Source: CALIZF01 sp046292445 (GTDB lineage Bacteria > Pseudomonadota > Alphaproteobacteria > Rhodobacterales > Rhodobacteraceae). From it: 64,000 nt of DNA. This document shows positions 8,515 through 16,935 of this stretch, piece after piece. A program made the position numbers and the translations under genes. The notes under the pieces are model-generated. The model saw only the letters and a program-made list of their open reading frames with translations. It was not told the origin of the DNA and ran no database searches. The stretch's first letter is position 1. The number at the start of each line of letters is the position of its first letter. The DNA is taken from contig JBKBQT010000005.1 of assembly GCA_046292445.1 (NCBI GenBank), positions 91,781 through 155,780 on the forward strand, given 5' to 3'.

Positions 8515-9455
8515 CACTCGAACTCCATCTCGGTGAACACCTGACCGGCGTTGCGCGTCGCAAGCTCGCCGAAGGTGTCGAGGTGCGCATAGGGCGACTG
8601 GTCGACATAATAGGCCCCGGCGAGATCGCCGCCAGCCTCGAGATGCGCGGCGATCTGTTCGCGCAGGTAGACGAGGTAATCGCGGGTATAGCGCCGCACC
8701 TGCGCAAGGTTCGTCGGATGGCCGTGGCCGGGGATGATCCAGGTCGGCGCCAGCGGCTCGAACGCGCTCTCCCAGGTCTCGATCCAGCAGGCCGTGCAGG
8801 TATCGGCGAAGATCGGCGGCAGGCGTTCGTGGAACGCGATGTCGCCGGCGATCATGAACCCGAGGTCGGGCAGCCAGACCTGCGTGTCGCCGGGGCTGTG
8901 CGCGGGCCCGAGGTGCAGGACCACCACGCGCATCTCGCCCATCACGATCTCGCGCCGGTCGATGAAGGTTTCCGACGGCATCACGACCTCGGTGCCCTCG
9001 GCATTCTCGCGGGCATAGCGCTGCAGCGCGGCCAGATCCTCGCCGCCGTGGCGGGCGAATTCCTCGACCGCATCCTCATGCGCGAGGATCGGCACGCCCT
9101 GCGCCGCCCAGTAGCCGTTGCCGAGCATCGCATGACCCTGCCCGTTCTCGACGATGACAAGGCGCACGGGCTGGTCGGTGCGGCGGCGGATCTCGGCGTG
9201 CAGCGCCTCGGCCAGCCGGAACGAGGCGCCGGAATTGACGACGATCACCCCGTCGCCGGTCACGAGGAAGGACAAGTTGTTGTTGTGCCCCGCATTCTCG
9301 TAGGTCGGCGGCGCGGTCGCGCCGATCGCGGTCCAGACATGCGGGATGACCTCGACCGGCTTGTTGTAGAGCACCGATTGCGGATACTTGTCCGGTATGT
9401 CCTCGGATGCCGCCGCCGGCAGCGCCAGAAGCGCGAGCAGGGCCAGCGCGCGCAT
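8514..9455 (-). CDS. SoxH-like MBL-fold protein with degenerate metal site
   Basis: 313 residues with a signal peptide (MRALALLALLALPAAASE), so probably periplasmic. The fold is metallo-beta-lactamase-like and resembles SoxH / quinoprotein-relay zinc metallohydrolases: NNNLSFLVTGDGVIVVNSG, then AHSPGDTQVW, IAGD and IIPGHGHP. The usual HxHxDH motif is replaced by ENGQGH, which keeps only the last His. The later His, Asp and His ligands remain. It may bind a single metal, use a Glu ligand, or be non-catalytic. It is coupled to the MBL hydrolase upstream and the thioredoxin-fold gene downstream through one-base TGATG overlaps. Family placement is from memory of motif patterns. Confidence 0.75.
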   Translation of the reverse strand: MRALALLALLALPAAASEDIPDKYPQSVLYNKPVEVIPHVWTAIGATAPPTYENAGHNNNLSFLVTGDGVIVVNSGASFRLAEALHAEIRRRTDQPVRLVIVENGQGHAMLGNGYWAAQGVPILAHEDAVEEFARHGGEDLAALQRYARENAEGTEVVMPSETFIDRREIVMGEMRVVVLHLGPAHSPGDTQVWLPDLGFMIAGDIAFHERLPPIFADTCTACWIETWESAFEPLAPTWIIPGHGHPTNLAQVRRYTRDYLVYLREQIAAHLEAGGDLAGAYYVDQSPYAHLDTFGELATRNAGQVFTEMEFE

Positions 9456-10357
9456 CACGCGCCCTCGGGGACAAACTGCCAGCGCGCGCCGTCTGTCCCC
9501 GGCTCCACCCGCCCGATGCCGCCGCCTGGCAGGTGAAAACCGACGATCCGCAGGCCCTCGGTCGCGATCGCCTCGAGCAGCGCCGGGCGCGTGGCGGCGG
9601 CCGTCGCGCCGTCCTGGTCCGACCCCGAGGGCCAGTCCGGCCGGTCGAAGGCGACATGGTGGTTGCCGATCGCATCGCCCACGATCATCGCCCCGGCGAG
9701 GCGGAACGCCATGTGACCGGGCGAATGACCGGGCGTCGCCACAGCCGTGACGCCCGGCACGGGGCTGTCGCCGTCGCCGAAGGTCTCGACCTCCAGCGCC
9801 GCAAGCCGCCGGGCGGCGCCGGCGGCAAAGGCCTGCCGCGGCAGGCCGATGGTCTCGATCGTCGCCGGATCGGTCCAATAGGCGTATTCTTCCGCGCCCA
9901 TCATGTGGACCGCCTCGGGAAACACCGGTTCGTCGAAATCGTCCAGCACGCCCCAGAGGTGATCGGGATGGCCGTGGGTAAAGACGACATGCGTGACCGC
10001 CTCGGGCGCGAGGTCGATCGCGGCGAGCGCGTCGGCCAGCCGGCCGGCGGTCGGCATGAAATCCGCCCCCGCGCCGGCGTCGAACAGCACGGTGTTCGTG
10101 CCGTCGCGCATCAGCGTGACATTGCAGGGCGGCGTGATCGTCGTGCGCTGGTCGGCGAGCCCGTGGCGGGCCATGATCGCGGACAGTTCGTCCTGCGGCA
10201 TCCCGCCGAGGATGAAATCGCCCGGCAGCGTCAGGAACCCGTCCGACAGCGTGTCGATCCGCAGGCCGTCCGCCGTCATGGTCGTGGCCAGCATCGGCCG
10301 GGGCAGGGCGCCCGCCGCCAGCCCGCCGGCCAGCACCATCCGCCGCGTGATCTGCAT
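9455..10357 (-). CDS. Exported MBL-fold metallo-hydrolase
   Basis: 300 residues with a probable Tat signal (TRRMVLAGGLAAG, residues 4-16). The metal-binding THGHPDH at 127-133 is intact, followed by TPGHSPGH, VGDAIGNHH and a C-terminal GFHLPGGG, so this is an active dinuclear MBL hydrolase of the lactonase/AHL-lactonase-like superfamily. Its substrate cannot be read off. The frame runs upstream to a TTG at 10417, but the ATG at about 10357 has an excellent GGGGAGGT ribosome binding site. It is the first gene of the coupled trio with the SoxH-like and thioredoxin-fold proteins, and it contrasts with its neighbour by keeping a full metal site. Confidence 0.83.
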   Translation of the reverse strand: MQITRRMVLAGGLAAGALPRPMLATTMTADGLRIDTLSDGFLTLPGDFILGGMPQDELSAIMARHGLADQRTTITPPCNVTLMRDGTNTVLFDAGAGADFMPTAGRLADALAAIDLAPEAVTHVVFTHGHPDHLWGVLDDFDEPVFPEAVHMMGAEEYAYWTDPATIETIGLPRQAFAAGAARRLAALEVETFGDGDSPVPGVTAVATPGHSPGHMAFRLAGAMIVGDAIGNHHVAFDRPDWPSGSDQDGATAAATRPALLEAIATEGLRIVGFHLPGGGIGRVEPGTDGARWQFVPEGA

Positions 10358-10512
10358 CGCCTGACCTCCCCTGACATTCGTAATGACGAATGTGTCGGAA
10401 CCGGGGGCGCAATGCAAGGGGGCGGCCCTGCGCGCGGGACCGCCCCCGAGAAGTCACGAAAGACCGCCCGTATCAACGCTCTGGCAGGGCCTTGCAGGCG
10501 CGCCCGCACAGG

Positions 10513-11514
10513 TCAGATGAGCCTGCCCATCGCAACGGCGGTATCGGCCATCCGGTTGGAAAAGCCCCATTCGTTGTCATACCAGGCGAGGACGCGCACC
10601 ATCCGCCCGTCCATCACCTTGGTCTGGTCCATGTGGAAGATCGAGGAATGCGGATCGTGGTTGAAGTCCGCCGACACGTTCGGCGCGTCGGTATAGCCGA
10701 GGATGCCCTTGAGCGGCCCGTCCGCCGCAGCACGGATCGCATCGTTGATCTCGGCGGCGGTCGTGTCGCGCGCCGCCTCGAACACCAGATCGACGACCGA
10801 GACATTCGGCGTCGGCACCCGGATCGCAACGCCGTCGAGCTTGCCCTTGAGTTCGGGTAGAACGAGGCCGACCGCCTTGGCTGCCCCGGTCGAGGTCGGG
10901 ATCATGCTCAGCGCTGCGGCGCGGGCGCGGTAGAGATCCTTGTGCATCGTGTCGAGCGTCGGCTGGTCGCCCGTGTAGCTGTGGATCGTCGTCATGAAGC
11001 CGCGGGTGATCCCGATCGCATCGTTCAGCACCTTGGCCACCGGCGACAGGCAGTTGGTCGTGCAGGATGCATTGGACACCACGAGATCGGTCGGATGGAG
11101 CGTTTCGTGGTTCACGCCGAACACGACCGTCTTGTCCGCGCCATCTGCCGGCGCCGAGACCAGAACCCGCTGGGCGCCGTTTTCGAGATGCAGCGCGGCC
11201 TTGTCGCGCGCCGTGAAGATGCCCGTGCATTCGAGCGCGATGTGCACGCCGTCCCAGGGCAGCTCGCGCGGGTCGCGCAGCGCGGTGACCTTGATCGGGC
11301 CGCAGCCGACGTCGATCCAGTCGTCGCCGGTGGTGACGGTCGCGGGGAAGCGGCCATGCACGCTGTCGAAGCGCAGAAGATGGGCATTGGTCTCGACCGG
11401 ACCCAGATCGTTGATCGCCACGACCTCGATATCGCTGCGCCCCGATTCGACGATGGCGCGCAGGATGTTGCGGCCGATGCGGCCGAATCCGTTGATGGCG
11501 ACTTTGACGGGCAT
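10513..11514 (-). CDS. gap: Glyceraldehyde-3-phosphate dehydrogenase, type I
   Basis: 333 residues, the normal GAPDH length. It oxidises glyceraldehyde-3-phosphate to 1,3-bisphosphoglycerate in glycolysis, or the reverse in gluconeogenesis or carbon fixation. The N-terminus INGFGRIGRNILRA and the catalytic SNASCTTNC (Cys151) are present. Asp36 in the INDLG strand end suggests NAD preference rather than NADP. C-terminal WYDNEWGFSNRM is typical. It stands alone, without pgk or tkt, so I cannot say whether it is the glycolytic or a Calvin-cycle copy. An imperfect GC-rich hairpin about 70 bases downstream (10418-10446) may terminate it. Confidence 0.96.
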   Translation of the reverse strand: MPVKVAINGFGRIGRNILRAIVESGRSDIEVVAINDLGPVETNAHLLRFDSVHGRFPATVTTGDDWIDVGCGPIKVTALRDPRELPWDGVHIALECTGIFTARDKAALHLENGAQRVLVSAPADGADKTVVFGVNHETLHPTDLVVSNASCTTNCLSPVAKVLNDAIGITRGFMTTIHSYTGDQPTLDTMHKDLYRARAAALSMIPTSTGAAKAVGLVLPELKGKLDGVAIRVPTPNVSVVDLVFEAARDTTAAEINDAIRAAADGPLKGILGYTDAPNVSADFNHDPHSSIFHMDQTKVMDGRMVRVLAWYDNEWGFSNRMADTAVAMGRLI

Positions 11515-11851
11515 GGTGTCCTCCGGCTGTGCATCCTGTGTGCAGCAGTGTGCGTTGAATGGCCGCGAGCTATAGCGGCTTGCGGTCGCAGGCGGAAGTG
11601 ACCGGGCGCCGCAGCTTCATTTTACATAATTCCGCTTATGCGTATTCTTGATGGCACCGCTCCGGGTGCTCCGCCCCTCGCCCCCGACCCGCTTGCGGCC
11701 ATCCCGCCGCCGTTGCCCCTGACGCGGCAAGGCAATCCGCAGGATGTGACATGGCCAGGGCCCGGCTCGGCGCAAATGTGCCCGGCAGCAACGCGGTCGA
11801 TCACGGCGGCAAAGCCGCATGACCCTGCGTCACTGAGACACAGCCGCTCTG
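11515..11851. other. Intergenic region between gap and phoR
   Basis: 337 bases with no convincing gene. The part next to gap includes a TTCCGC/TATAGC pair with 17-base spacing on the minus strand (about 11572-11600), a weak promoter candidate for gap. An AT-rich patch lies at 11617-11650. The remainder is GC-rich without clear structure. The gap and phoR genes are both on the minus strand, so phoR would need its own promoter further upstream. Confidence 0.35.
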
Positions 11852-12871
11852 TCAGTTCAGCGGCAGCGTGATCGAGAACCGGCTGCCTTCGCCCTTGGTG
11901 CTCTCGATCTTGAGCCGGCCGCGATGCCGGTTGACGATATGCTTGACGATCGCCAGCCCGAGCCCCGTGCCGCCCTTTTCCCGCGACCGGTGGTTGTCCA
12001 CCCGGTAGAACCGCTCGGTGAGCCGCGGCAGGTGCAAAGGATCGATCCCCTCGCCGCGGTCGATCACCGCGACCGTCACGCCGGGGCCGCGCAGCGCGGG
12101 CACATGCGCCTCGCGCAGAATCTGCACCGTCACATGCTTGCCCGAGGCGCCGTATTTCACCGCATTTTCGATCAGGTTGTGAAGAACCTGCGTCAACTGG
12201 TCGGGATCGGCCGGAATTTCGAGCGGCTGGCCCGGCCCCTCGACGGTGATCGTCACCCCCGCCTCGCTCGCCATGCCCCGCAGCGTGGCTGCGACCGTGC
12301 CGACCAGCCCCGCGATATCCACCCGTTCGGAGGGGCGCACCCGTTCCTCGGCCTCGACGCGGCTGAGCGACAGAAGATCGCCGACCAGGCGGTTCATCCG
12401 CGCAGCCTCGCGTTCCATGATGGTCAGGAACCGGGTGCGCGCGCCGGCATCGTCGCGCGCGGCGCCCTTGAGCGTCTCGATGAAGCCCAGAAGCGCCGTC
12501 AGCGGCGTGCGCAGCTCGTGGCTGACATTGGCGACGAAATCGCGCCGGATCTCCGAGCTGAGTTCGATATCGGTGATATCCTCGAACGCAAGGCTCGCCC
12601 CCTCGCCGGCCAGCGGCGAAACGAGAACGCGATAGACCGTGTCGCGCGACGGGCCGGTGACGACATGGCGCGCCTGCCCGCCCTCGCCCCCGGCAAGGAC
12701 GCGGTCGATCAGGCCGACCACGTCGGGCTGGCGGATCGCGGTCATGTAATGCCGCGTCTCGATTCCCTCGCCCAGCAGCGCCAGCGCCGGCGGATTGGCG
12801 CGCAGGATCCGCGCGTCGGGGCCGACGATGACGACCGGCATCGGGATGCCGGCAAGAAGGGCTGCGATCAT
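11852..12871 (-). CDS. phoR: Sensor histidine kinase, PhoR-like
   Basis: About 339 residues with a PAS-like domain (1-105) and a HisKA/HATPase core. The H-box is FVANVSHELRTPL with the phospho-accepting His118; the N-box HNLIENAVKYG, G1 VIDRGEGID and G2 GGTGLGLAIVKHIV are all present. There is no membrane segment, so it is cytoplasmic, as are the short PhoR proteins of Rhodobacteraceae. PhoR normally controls PhoB under phosphate limitation through the Pst transporter. No phoB, pst or phoU is in the window. The ATG at 12871 has a GGAG-type site; the ATG at 12949 would add 26 residues. The phoR assignment is based on domain order and length, without an operon. Confidence 0.75.
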   Translation of the reverse strand: MIAALLAGIPMPVVIVGPDARILRANPPALALLGEGIETRHYMTAIRQPDVVGLIDRVLAGGEGGQARHVVTGPSRDTVYRVLVSPLAGEGASLAFEDITDIELSSEIRRDFVANVSHELRTPLTALLGFIETLKGAARDDAGARTRFLTIMEREAARMNRLVGDLLSLSRVEAEERVRPSERVDIAGLVGTVAATLRGMASEAGVTITVEGPGQPLEIPADPDQLTQVLHNLIENAVKYGASGKHVTVQILREAHVPALRGPGVTVAVIDRGEGIDPLHLPRLTERFYRVDNHRSREKGGTGLGLAIVKHIVNRHRGRLKIESTKGEGSRFSITLPLN

Positions 12872-13088
12872 GGCGTGCTCCGCATTCTGCTCGGGCGCTG
12901 GCTGCGGCGCGACGATGCTTTGCCGGCGTGCCGCCGGCAAGGGGGGCATCGGGCGAACCGGGCCGTTGCCTTGCGCGCTCAGGTTGTTTACGATCCGCTG
13001 CAGGTGGGGAACAGACGGGCAGGCAGGGCAGGATGCAGACCTTTGTCCGGGCAAGGAACTGGGCCCCATGCCGATCGGAGGCAAGGTG

Positions 13089-13427
13089 ATGGCGGGCATG
13101 CCGCCAACCGGCACCGCGCTTGCGGTCGATCTGCGCAACGCGCCGGCCCTCGTGGCGGCCGAGGCGCCGGGATGGTCGGTCGTCGTCACGCGGTTCGCGC
13201 TTGTCGATGCGCGGCTGATCGCGCGCGTGATGCCCGATCTGGTGCTGTTCCCGCTGTTCGGCGAAGGGTTCGATGCGCTTCAGGTGGTCGAGCGGCTCGT
13301 CACGATCGGCTATCGCGGCCGGCTGTGCTGCATCACGCAGCCGTTGCCGGCACCCGAGGTCGTGCTGCGCGAACTCGAGGCGGCGAACGGCGGGCGCAGC
13401 CTGCGGATGGTCCTGCGGCCTAGCTGA
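13089..13427 (+). CDS. Small receiver-like hypothetical protein
   Basis: 112 residues, divergent from phoR. I do not recognise a named family. The sequence alternates hydrophobic strands and helices in the order of a response-regulator receiver: SVVVTRF, then MPDLVLFPLF, then GYRGRLCCITQPL, with VERLVTIGYRG resembling the helix before strand 4. The phosphorylation aspartate position is occupied by VLFPLF, so any phosphotransfer function is unlikely. I chose the ATG at 13089 because of a GGAGG site; 13068 is also open. It ends in an 8-base overlap with the convergent PLP enzyme gene. A pseudo-receiver partner of PhoR is speculation. Confidence 0.65.
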   Translation: MAGMPPTGTALAVDLRNAPALVAAEAPGWSVVVTRFALVDARLIARVMPDLVLFPLFGEGFDALQVVERLVTIGYRGRLCCITQPLPAPEVVLRELEAANGGRSLRMVLRPS

Positions 13428-14607
13428 CGGCCGCCGCTGCGGCGATGCCGCGGGCGAAATCGTCCCGCAGGAGCGCCAGATCCTCGATCCCGACCGAGAC
13501 GCGAAAGAACCCCTCGGTGATGCCGAGCGCATCGCGCGCGCCGGGCGAGAGCGCGCGATGCGACGAGGTCGGCGGATGCGACAGCGTGGTGCCGACATCT
13601 CCGAGTGTCGGGGCGAAGGCGACATCGGGCATCGCCGCGGTAAGCGCATTGGCCGCCGCCCTGCCCCCCTCGAGCACGAAGGCGAGCATGTTGCCCCCCC
13701 GCGCACCCAGCAGCGCCGCGGCGCGGTTGTGGTCGGGGTGATCCGGCCGCGCCGGGTAGAGCACGCGCGCCACACCCGGTTGCGCGGCGATATGATCCGC
13801 GAGCGCTGCCGCGTTCGCCTCGGCCCGGTCGTAGCGGAGCGCGAATGTGGCAAGGCCCCGCTCGGCCAGCCAGCAGTCGAAGGGGCTCGGCGTCAGGCCC
13901 ATCGTCACGGCGAGCGTGCGCGTGCGGGCCCGCAGCGCGGGATCACGCACCGCCAGATAGCCGAGCGTGACGTCCGAATGCCCCGCCAGCAGCTTGGTGA
14001 CCGAGTGGACGACGATATCCGCCCCGTGCTCGAAGCTGCGGATCGCCCGGGGCGTGCTGAACGTCGCATCGACGATCAGCACGATCCCCCGCGCCTGCGC
14101 CAGCGACGCGATCCCCTGCAGATCGGCGATGCGCAGCGTCGGGTTCGAGACCGTCTCGATCAGGATCGCGCGCGTTTCGGGCCGCAGCGCGGCGCCGAAG
14201 GCGGCGGCGTCGGTCGGGTCGGCGAGGCTGGTGGCGATGCCAAGGGCGGGCAGCGTCTCGGCCATCAGACGCAGCGAACGGCCATAGAGCTGATCCCCCC
14301 CCAGGACGTGATCGCCCGCTTTCAGGCACCCCAGCAGCGCCGCCGTGACCGCCGCCATCCCCGATCCGGTGACGATCCCGCCCGTCGTCCCTTCCAGCGC
14401 GTCGATGCGTGCCGCAAGCGCATCGGCATTGGGCGCCCCTTCGCGGCCGTATGTGTAGCCCGTGCCCGGTTCGGCATAGAGCCGGTCGAGATCTTCGGGC
14501 GACTCGGCCGCCCAGACCACCGACGGCACGATGGGCGACGCAACGGGGCGAGACCGGCCAGCGGCAAAGGCCATGCGGCGAACAAGGGAATGGGGCGTGT
14601 CGGTCAT
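13420..14607 (-). CDS. Cys/Met metabolism PLP-dependent enzyme (trans-sulfuration family)
   Basis: 395 residues of the cystathionine gamma-synthase / beta- or gamma-lyase fold type I family. The PLP-binding lysine is Lys205 in VVHSVTKLLAGHSD. The YTYGREGAPN segment (51-60) is where the family usually has YSRxGNPT, so it diverges. Other landmarks are GSGMAAV, ETVSNPTL and VDATFSTP. The enzyme acts on sulfur amino acids or their O-acyl precursors, for example as an O-succinylhomoserine sulfhydrylase or methionine gamma-lyase. Substrate choice is not decidable here. It is transcribed toward the small + strand gene and overlaps its 3' end by 8 bases. Confidence 0.85.
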   Translation of the reverse strand: MTDTPHSLVRRMAFAAGRSRPVASPIVPSVVWAAESPEDLDRLYAEPGTGYTYGREGAPNADALAARIDALEGTTGGIVTGSGMAAVTAALLGCLKAGDHVLGGDQLYGRSLRLMAETLPALGIATSLADPTDAAAFGAALRPETRAILIETVSNPTLRIADLQGIASLAQARGIVLIVDATFSTPRAIRSFEHGADIVVHSVTKLLAGHSDVTLGYLAVRDPALRARTRTLAVTMGLTPSPFDCWLAERGLATFALRYDRAEANAAALADHIAAQPGVARVLYPARPDHPDHNRAAALLGARGGNMLAFVLEGGRAAANALTAAMPDVAFAPTLGDVGTTLSHPPTSSHRALSPGARDALGITEGFFRVSVGIEDLALLRDDFARGIAAAAAVS

Positions 14608-14747
14608 GGGGCCTCGGCGGTCAGGGATCGTGACGTTCGGCCGGCACGGCTGCACGGCCGGATCGGACCGCAGCGGTCGCATGCGGCGCGGCGCGGCGCA
14701 AGGGGCAGGATGCATCGTGCGGCGGGGTCGCGCTGCGGCAGGACCGG

Positions 14748-14777
14748 CCGAAAGACTTTCGTACGAAAGTCTTTCGG
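14748..14777. repeat. Perfect 30-bp palindrome
   Basis: The left half CCGAAAGACTTTCGT is followed exactly by its reverse complement ACGAAAGTCTTTCGG. Each half is itself nearly palindromic (GAAAG-x-CTTTC), so four alternating GAAAG/CTTTC blocks are present, around a central GTAC. It lies 141 bases upstream of the PLP enzyme start and downstream of the gamma-carbonic anhydrase gene. It could be an operator, a transcript-ending structure or a dispersed element. Confidence 0.85.
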
Positions 14778-14801
14778 AAGCGCGCCGATCCGGCGGAAAG
14801 A

Positions 14802-14826
14802 GAAGAATGTTCTGCGAACATTCTTC
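14802..14826 (-). terminator. Hairpin after gamma-carbonic anhydrase
   Basis: GAAGAATGTTC and GAACATTCTTC form a perfect 11-bp stem around a 3-base loop, 8 bases beyond the gene's stop. On the minus strand it is followed by a pyrimidine tract TCTCTTTCC, a weak U-tract. It probably terminates the yicC-gmk-carbonic anhydrase transcript. Confidence 0.6.
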
Positions 14827-14834
14827 GGCTTCGC

Positions 14835-15353
14835 TCAAAGTGCCCGCAAACCGGTCCGGTGCCGCTGCGCATTCGCGACATACCATGCCGCCGAGCCGAG
14901 CAGTCGCGCCCGCTCGGCATCGTCGAGCATGCGCACCACGCGCCCCGGCGCGCCCATGACGAGCGATCCCGCGGGGATCACCTTGCCTTCCGTGACCAGC
15001 GCGCAGGCGCCGATCAGGCAGCCGCGTCCGATCCGCGCACCGTTCAGGATCGTGGCGCCCATGCCGACCAGCGCGCCGTCCTCGATCGTGCAGCCATGCA
15101 GCATCGCGCGGTGGCCGATGGTGCAATCCGCCCCGATCGTCAGCGGAAAGCCGATATCGGTATGGAGCACGCAGGCTTCCTGCACGTTGGACCGGGCACC
15201 GATGCGAATGGGTTCGTTGTCGCCCCGGATCACGGCGCCAAACCAGACCGAGGCGCCGGAGCCGAGATGGACGTTGCCGATCACGCGTGCATCCGGCGCG
15301 ACCCAGGCATCCGGGTCGATCGCGGGGACGACGTCTCCGAGGGCGTGAATCAT
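14835..15353 (-). CDS. Gamma-type carbonic anhydrase / hexapeptide-repeat protein
   Basis: 172 residues of a left-handed beta-helix with hexapeptide repeats (VIGNVHLGSGASVWFGAVIRG, IGARSNVQEACVLH, IGHRAMLHGCTIEDGALVGMG). Metal-binding His candidates are in VLHTD and IGHRAMLHG. The family is Zn- or Fe-dependent carbonic anhydrases or the related YrdA/PaaY acyltransferase-like proteins. Its ATG overlaps the upstream gmk stop by four bases, so it is co-translated with gmk. The true activity is uncertain because many of these trimeric proteins are inactive in vitro. Confidence 0.85.
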   Translation of the reverse strand: MIHALGDVVPAIDPDAWVAPDARVIGNVHLGSGASVWFGAVIRGDNEPIRIGARSNVQEACVLHTDIGFPLTIGADCTIGHRAMLHGCTIEDGALVGMGATILNGARIGRGCLIGACALVTEGKVIPAGSLVMGAPGRVVRMLDDAERARLLGSAAWYVANAQRHRTGLRAL

Positions 15354-16000
15354 GGCATCTCTCCGGTTCTGGCCGCGACCTCGGCATTGAGGGCGCGCAC
15401 GAAGGCCGAGAGGCCCGGCTGGCGCGTGCGCCGCAGGCGTTCGGCGGTGACGATGGCGATAAGGTCCGCGGTGCAGGCATCGAGATCGCGATTGACGAGG
15501 ACATAGTCATATTCCGCCCAGTGGCTGATCTCGTCCTGCGCCTTGGCCATGCGGCTGGCGATGACGGCTGGGCTGTCCTGGCCGCGCCCGGTCAGGCGGG
15601 CCTCGAGCGCCGCGATCGACGGCGGCAGGACAAAGACGCTGACCGTGTCGTCGCGCATCGCCTGGCGGATCTGTTGGCCGCCCTGCCAGTCGATGTCGAA
15701 GAGCGTGTCGCGCCCCTCGGCCAAGGCAGCCTCGACCGGCGCGCGGGGACTGCCGTAGAGGTTGCCGAAGACCTCGGCATGCTCCAGCATCGCGCCCTCG
15801 GCGATCATCGCCGCGAAGTCGGCGCGGCTGCGGAAATGATACTCCCGTCCGTCCACCTCGCCGGGGCGCGGCGGGCGTGTCGTGGCCGAGATCGAGAACC
15901 GGATCGCCGGATCCCAGGCGACCAGGCGGCGCGCGAGCGAGGATTTGCCCGCCCCCGAGGGCGAGGACAGGATCAGGAGGAGCCCGCGCCGCGTCGTCAT
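15350..16000 (-). CDS. gmk: Guanylate kinase
   Basis: 216 residues converting GMP and ATP to GDP and ADP. The P-loop SSPSGAGKSSL spans 12-22, followed by SISATTRPPRPGEVDGREYHF, the GMP-binding segment, and DIDWQGGQQIRQ. Normal length. Four-base ATGA overlaps join it to yicC upstream and to the gamma-carbonic anhydrase downstream. The yicC-gmk pairing is a widely conserved bacterial arrangement. Confidence 0.97.
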   Translation of the reverse strand: MTTRRGLLLILSSPSGAGKSSLARRLVAWDPAIRFSISATTRPPRPGEVDGREYHFRSRADFAAMIAEGAMLEHAEVFGNLYGSPRAPVEAALAEGRDTLFDIDWQGGQQIRQAMRDDTVSVFVLPPSIAALEARLTGRGQDSPAVIASRMAKAQDEISHWAEYDYVLVNRDLDACTADLIAIVTAERLRRTRQPGLSAFVRALNAEVAARTGEMP

Positions 16001-16935
16001 TCGAGGTTCTGCACCTGTTCGCGCAATTGCTCGATCACTGCCTTCAGATCGAGGCCGAGGCGCGTCAGGTCGAGCGCCTGAGCCTTGGCGCAGAGCGTAT
16101 TGGCCTCGCGCAGGAATTCCTGGGTCAGGAAATCGAGCCGCCGCCCGACGGCGCCGCCTTCGGCCAGCAGGGCGCGGGCGGCGGCGACATGGGCGGTCAG
16201 GCGGTCGATTTCCTCGGTCACGTCGGCGCGGCTCACGAGCAGGGCCAGTTCCATTGCCAGCCTTGCCGGATCGGCCGGCGTCTCGGCCAGCAGCCGCGCC
16301 ATGGCTGCGGCCTGCTGGTCGCGCCAGCGCCCTTCGCGGGCGGCGGCGGCGACCCGCGCCTCGGCCGTCAGGCCTTCTATCCGCTCGAGATGGCCGGCGA
16401 TCAGCATGCAGAGCGTCATGCCTTCGCCCCGCCGCATCGCGTCGAATTCATCGAGCAGAGCGGCGAAGTCGGCCGTCAGCGCAGTCAGCAGGGCCGCCGG
16501 ATCGACATCGGCGCCGCCGGTTGCCGCCCCCCCGGCCTCGGCCGGGCCGGCTTCGGTCACGCCGCGCAGGCCGAGCACCTCGGCGGCACTCGGCGGTGCG
16601 ACCGCGACATCCGCCGCGGCCGCCGCATCGGCGACGCTGCGCAAGGCAGCGAGGGCGGCGGCGAGGCCCGCCTCGTTGACGCGAAGCGCCGTCACACCGC
16701 CGTCGCGCGCCAGCTTGAGCACGAGCGTGACCGAGCCGCGCACGATGCGCGCGCCGAGCGCCGCGCGAAGCGCCTGCTCGAGCCCGTCGATCCCGTCGGG
16801 CAGGCGCAGCCGCGGCTCATATCCGCGGCCGTTGACCGAGCGCAGGTCCCAAGACCACGACAGCCCGGCCAGCACCCCCGCGCCGCTGCCGCGGCGGCTG
16901 GCGAAGGCGGTCATCGAGGCGAGCGGTCTGGCCAT
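15997..16935 (-). CDS. YicC-family protein, probable endoribonuclease
   Basis: 312 residues. The N-terminus (SMTAFASRRG, followed by WDLRSVNGRGYEPRLRLPDG) and the C-terminal block (RLDFLTQEFLREANTLCAKA) are the two conserved YicC/YloC regions. Work on YicC homologues has shown RNase activity and a role in small-RNA turnover in E. coli; that role is inferred here. First gene of the yicC-gmk-carbonic anhydrase operon. Confidence 0.93.
   Translation of the reverse strand: MARPLASMTAFASRRGSGAGVLAGLSWSWDLRSVNGRGYEPRLRLPDGIDGLEQALRAALGARIVRGSVTLVLKLARDGGVTALRVNEAGLAAALAALRSVADAAAAADVAVAPPSAAEVLGLRGVTEAGPAEAGGAATGGADVDPAALLTALTADFAALLDEFDAMRRGEGMTLCMLIAGHLERIEGLTAEARVAAAAREGRWRDQQAAAMARLLAETPADPARLAMELALLVSRADVTEEIDRLTAHVAAARALLAEGGAVGRRLDFLTQEFLREANTLCAKAQALDLTRLGLDLKAVIEQLREQVQNLE

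Noticed and set aside
10418..10446. GC-rich hairpin after gap as an intrinsic terminator
   Set aside because: The stem is interrupted and lacks a U-tract; I mention it with gap but do not list it separately.
14801..14827. LexA operator at GTTC-TGC-GAAC
   Set aside because: Alphaproteobacterial LexA boxes use GTTC with a 7-base spacer; here it is 3 bases, and the sequence is explained by the terminator stem.
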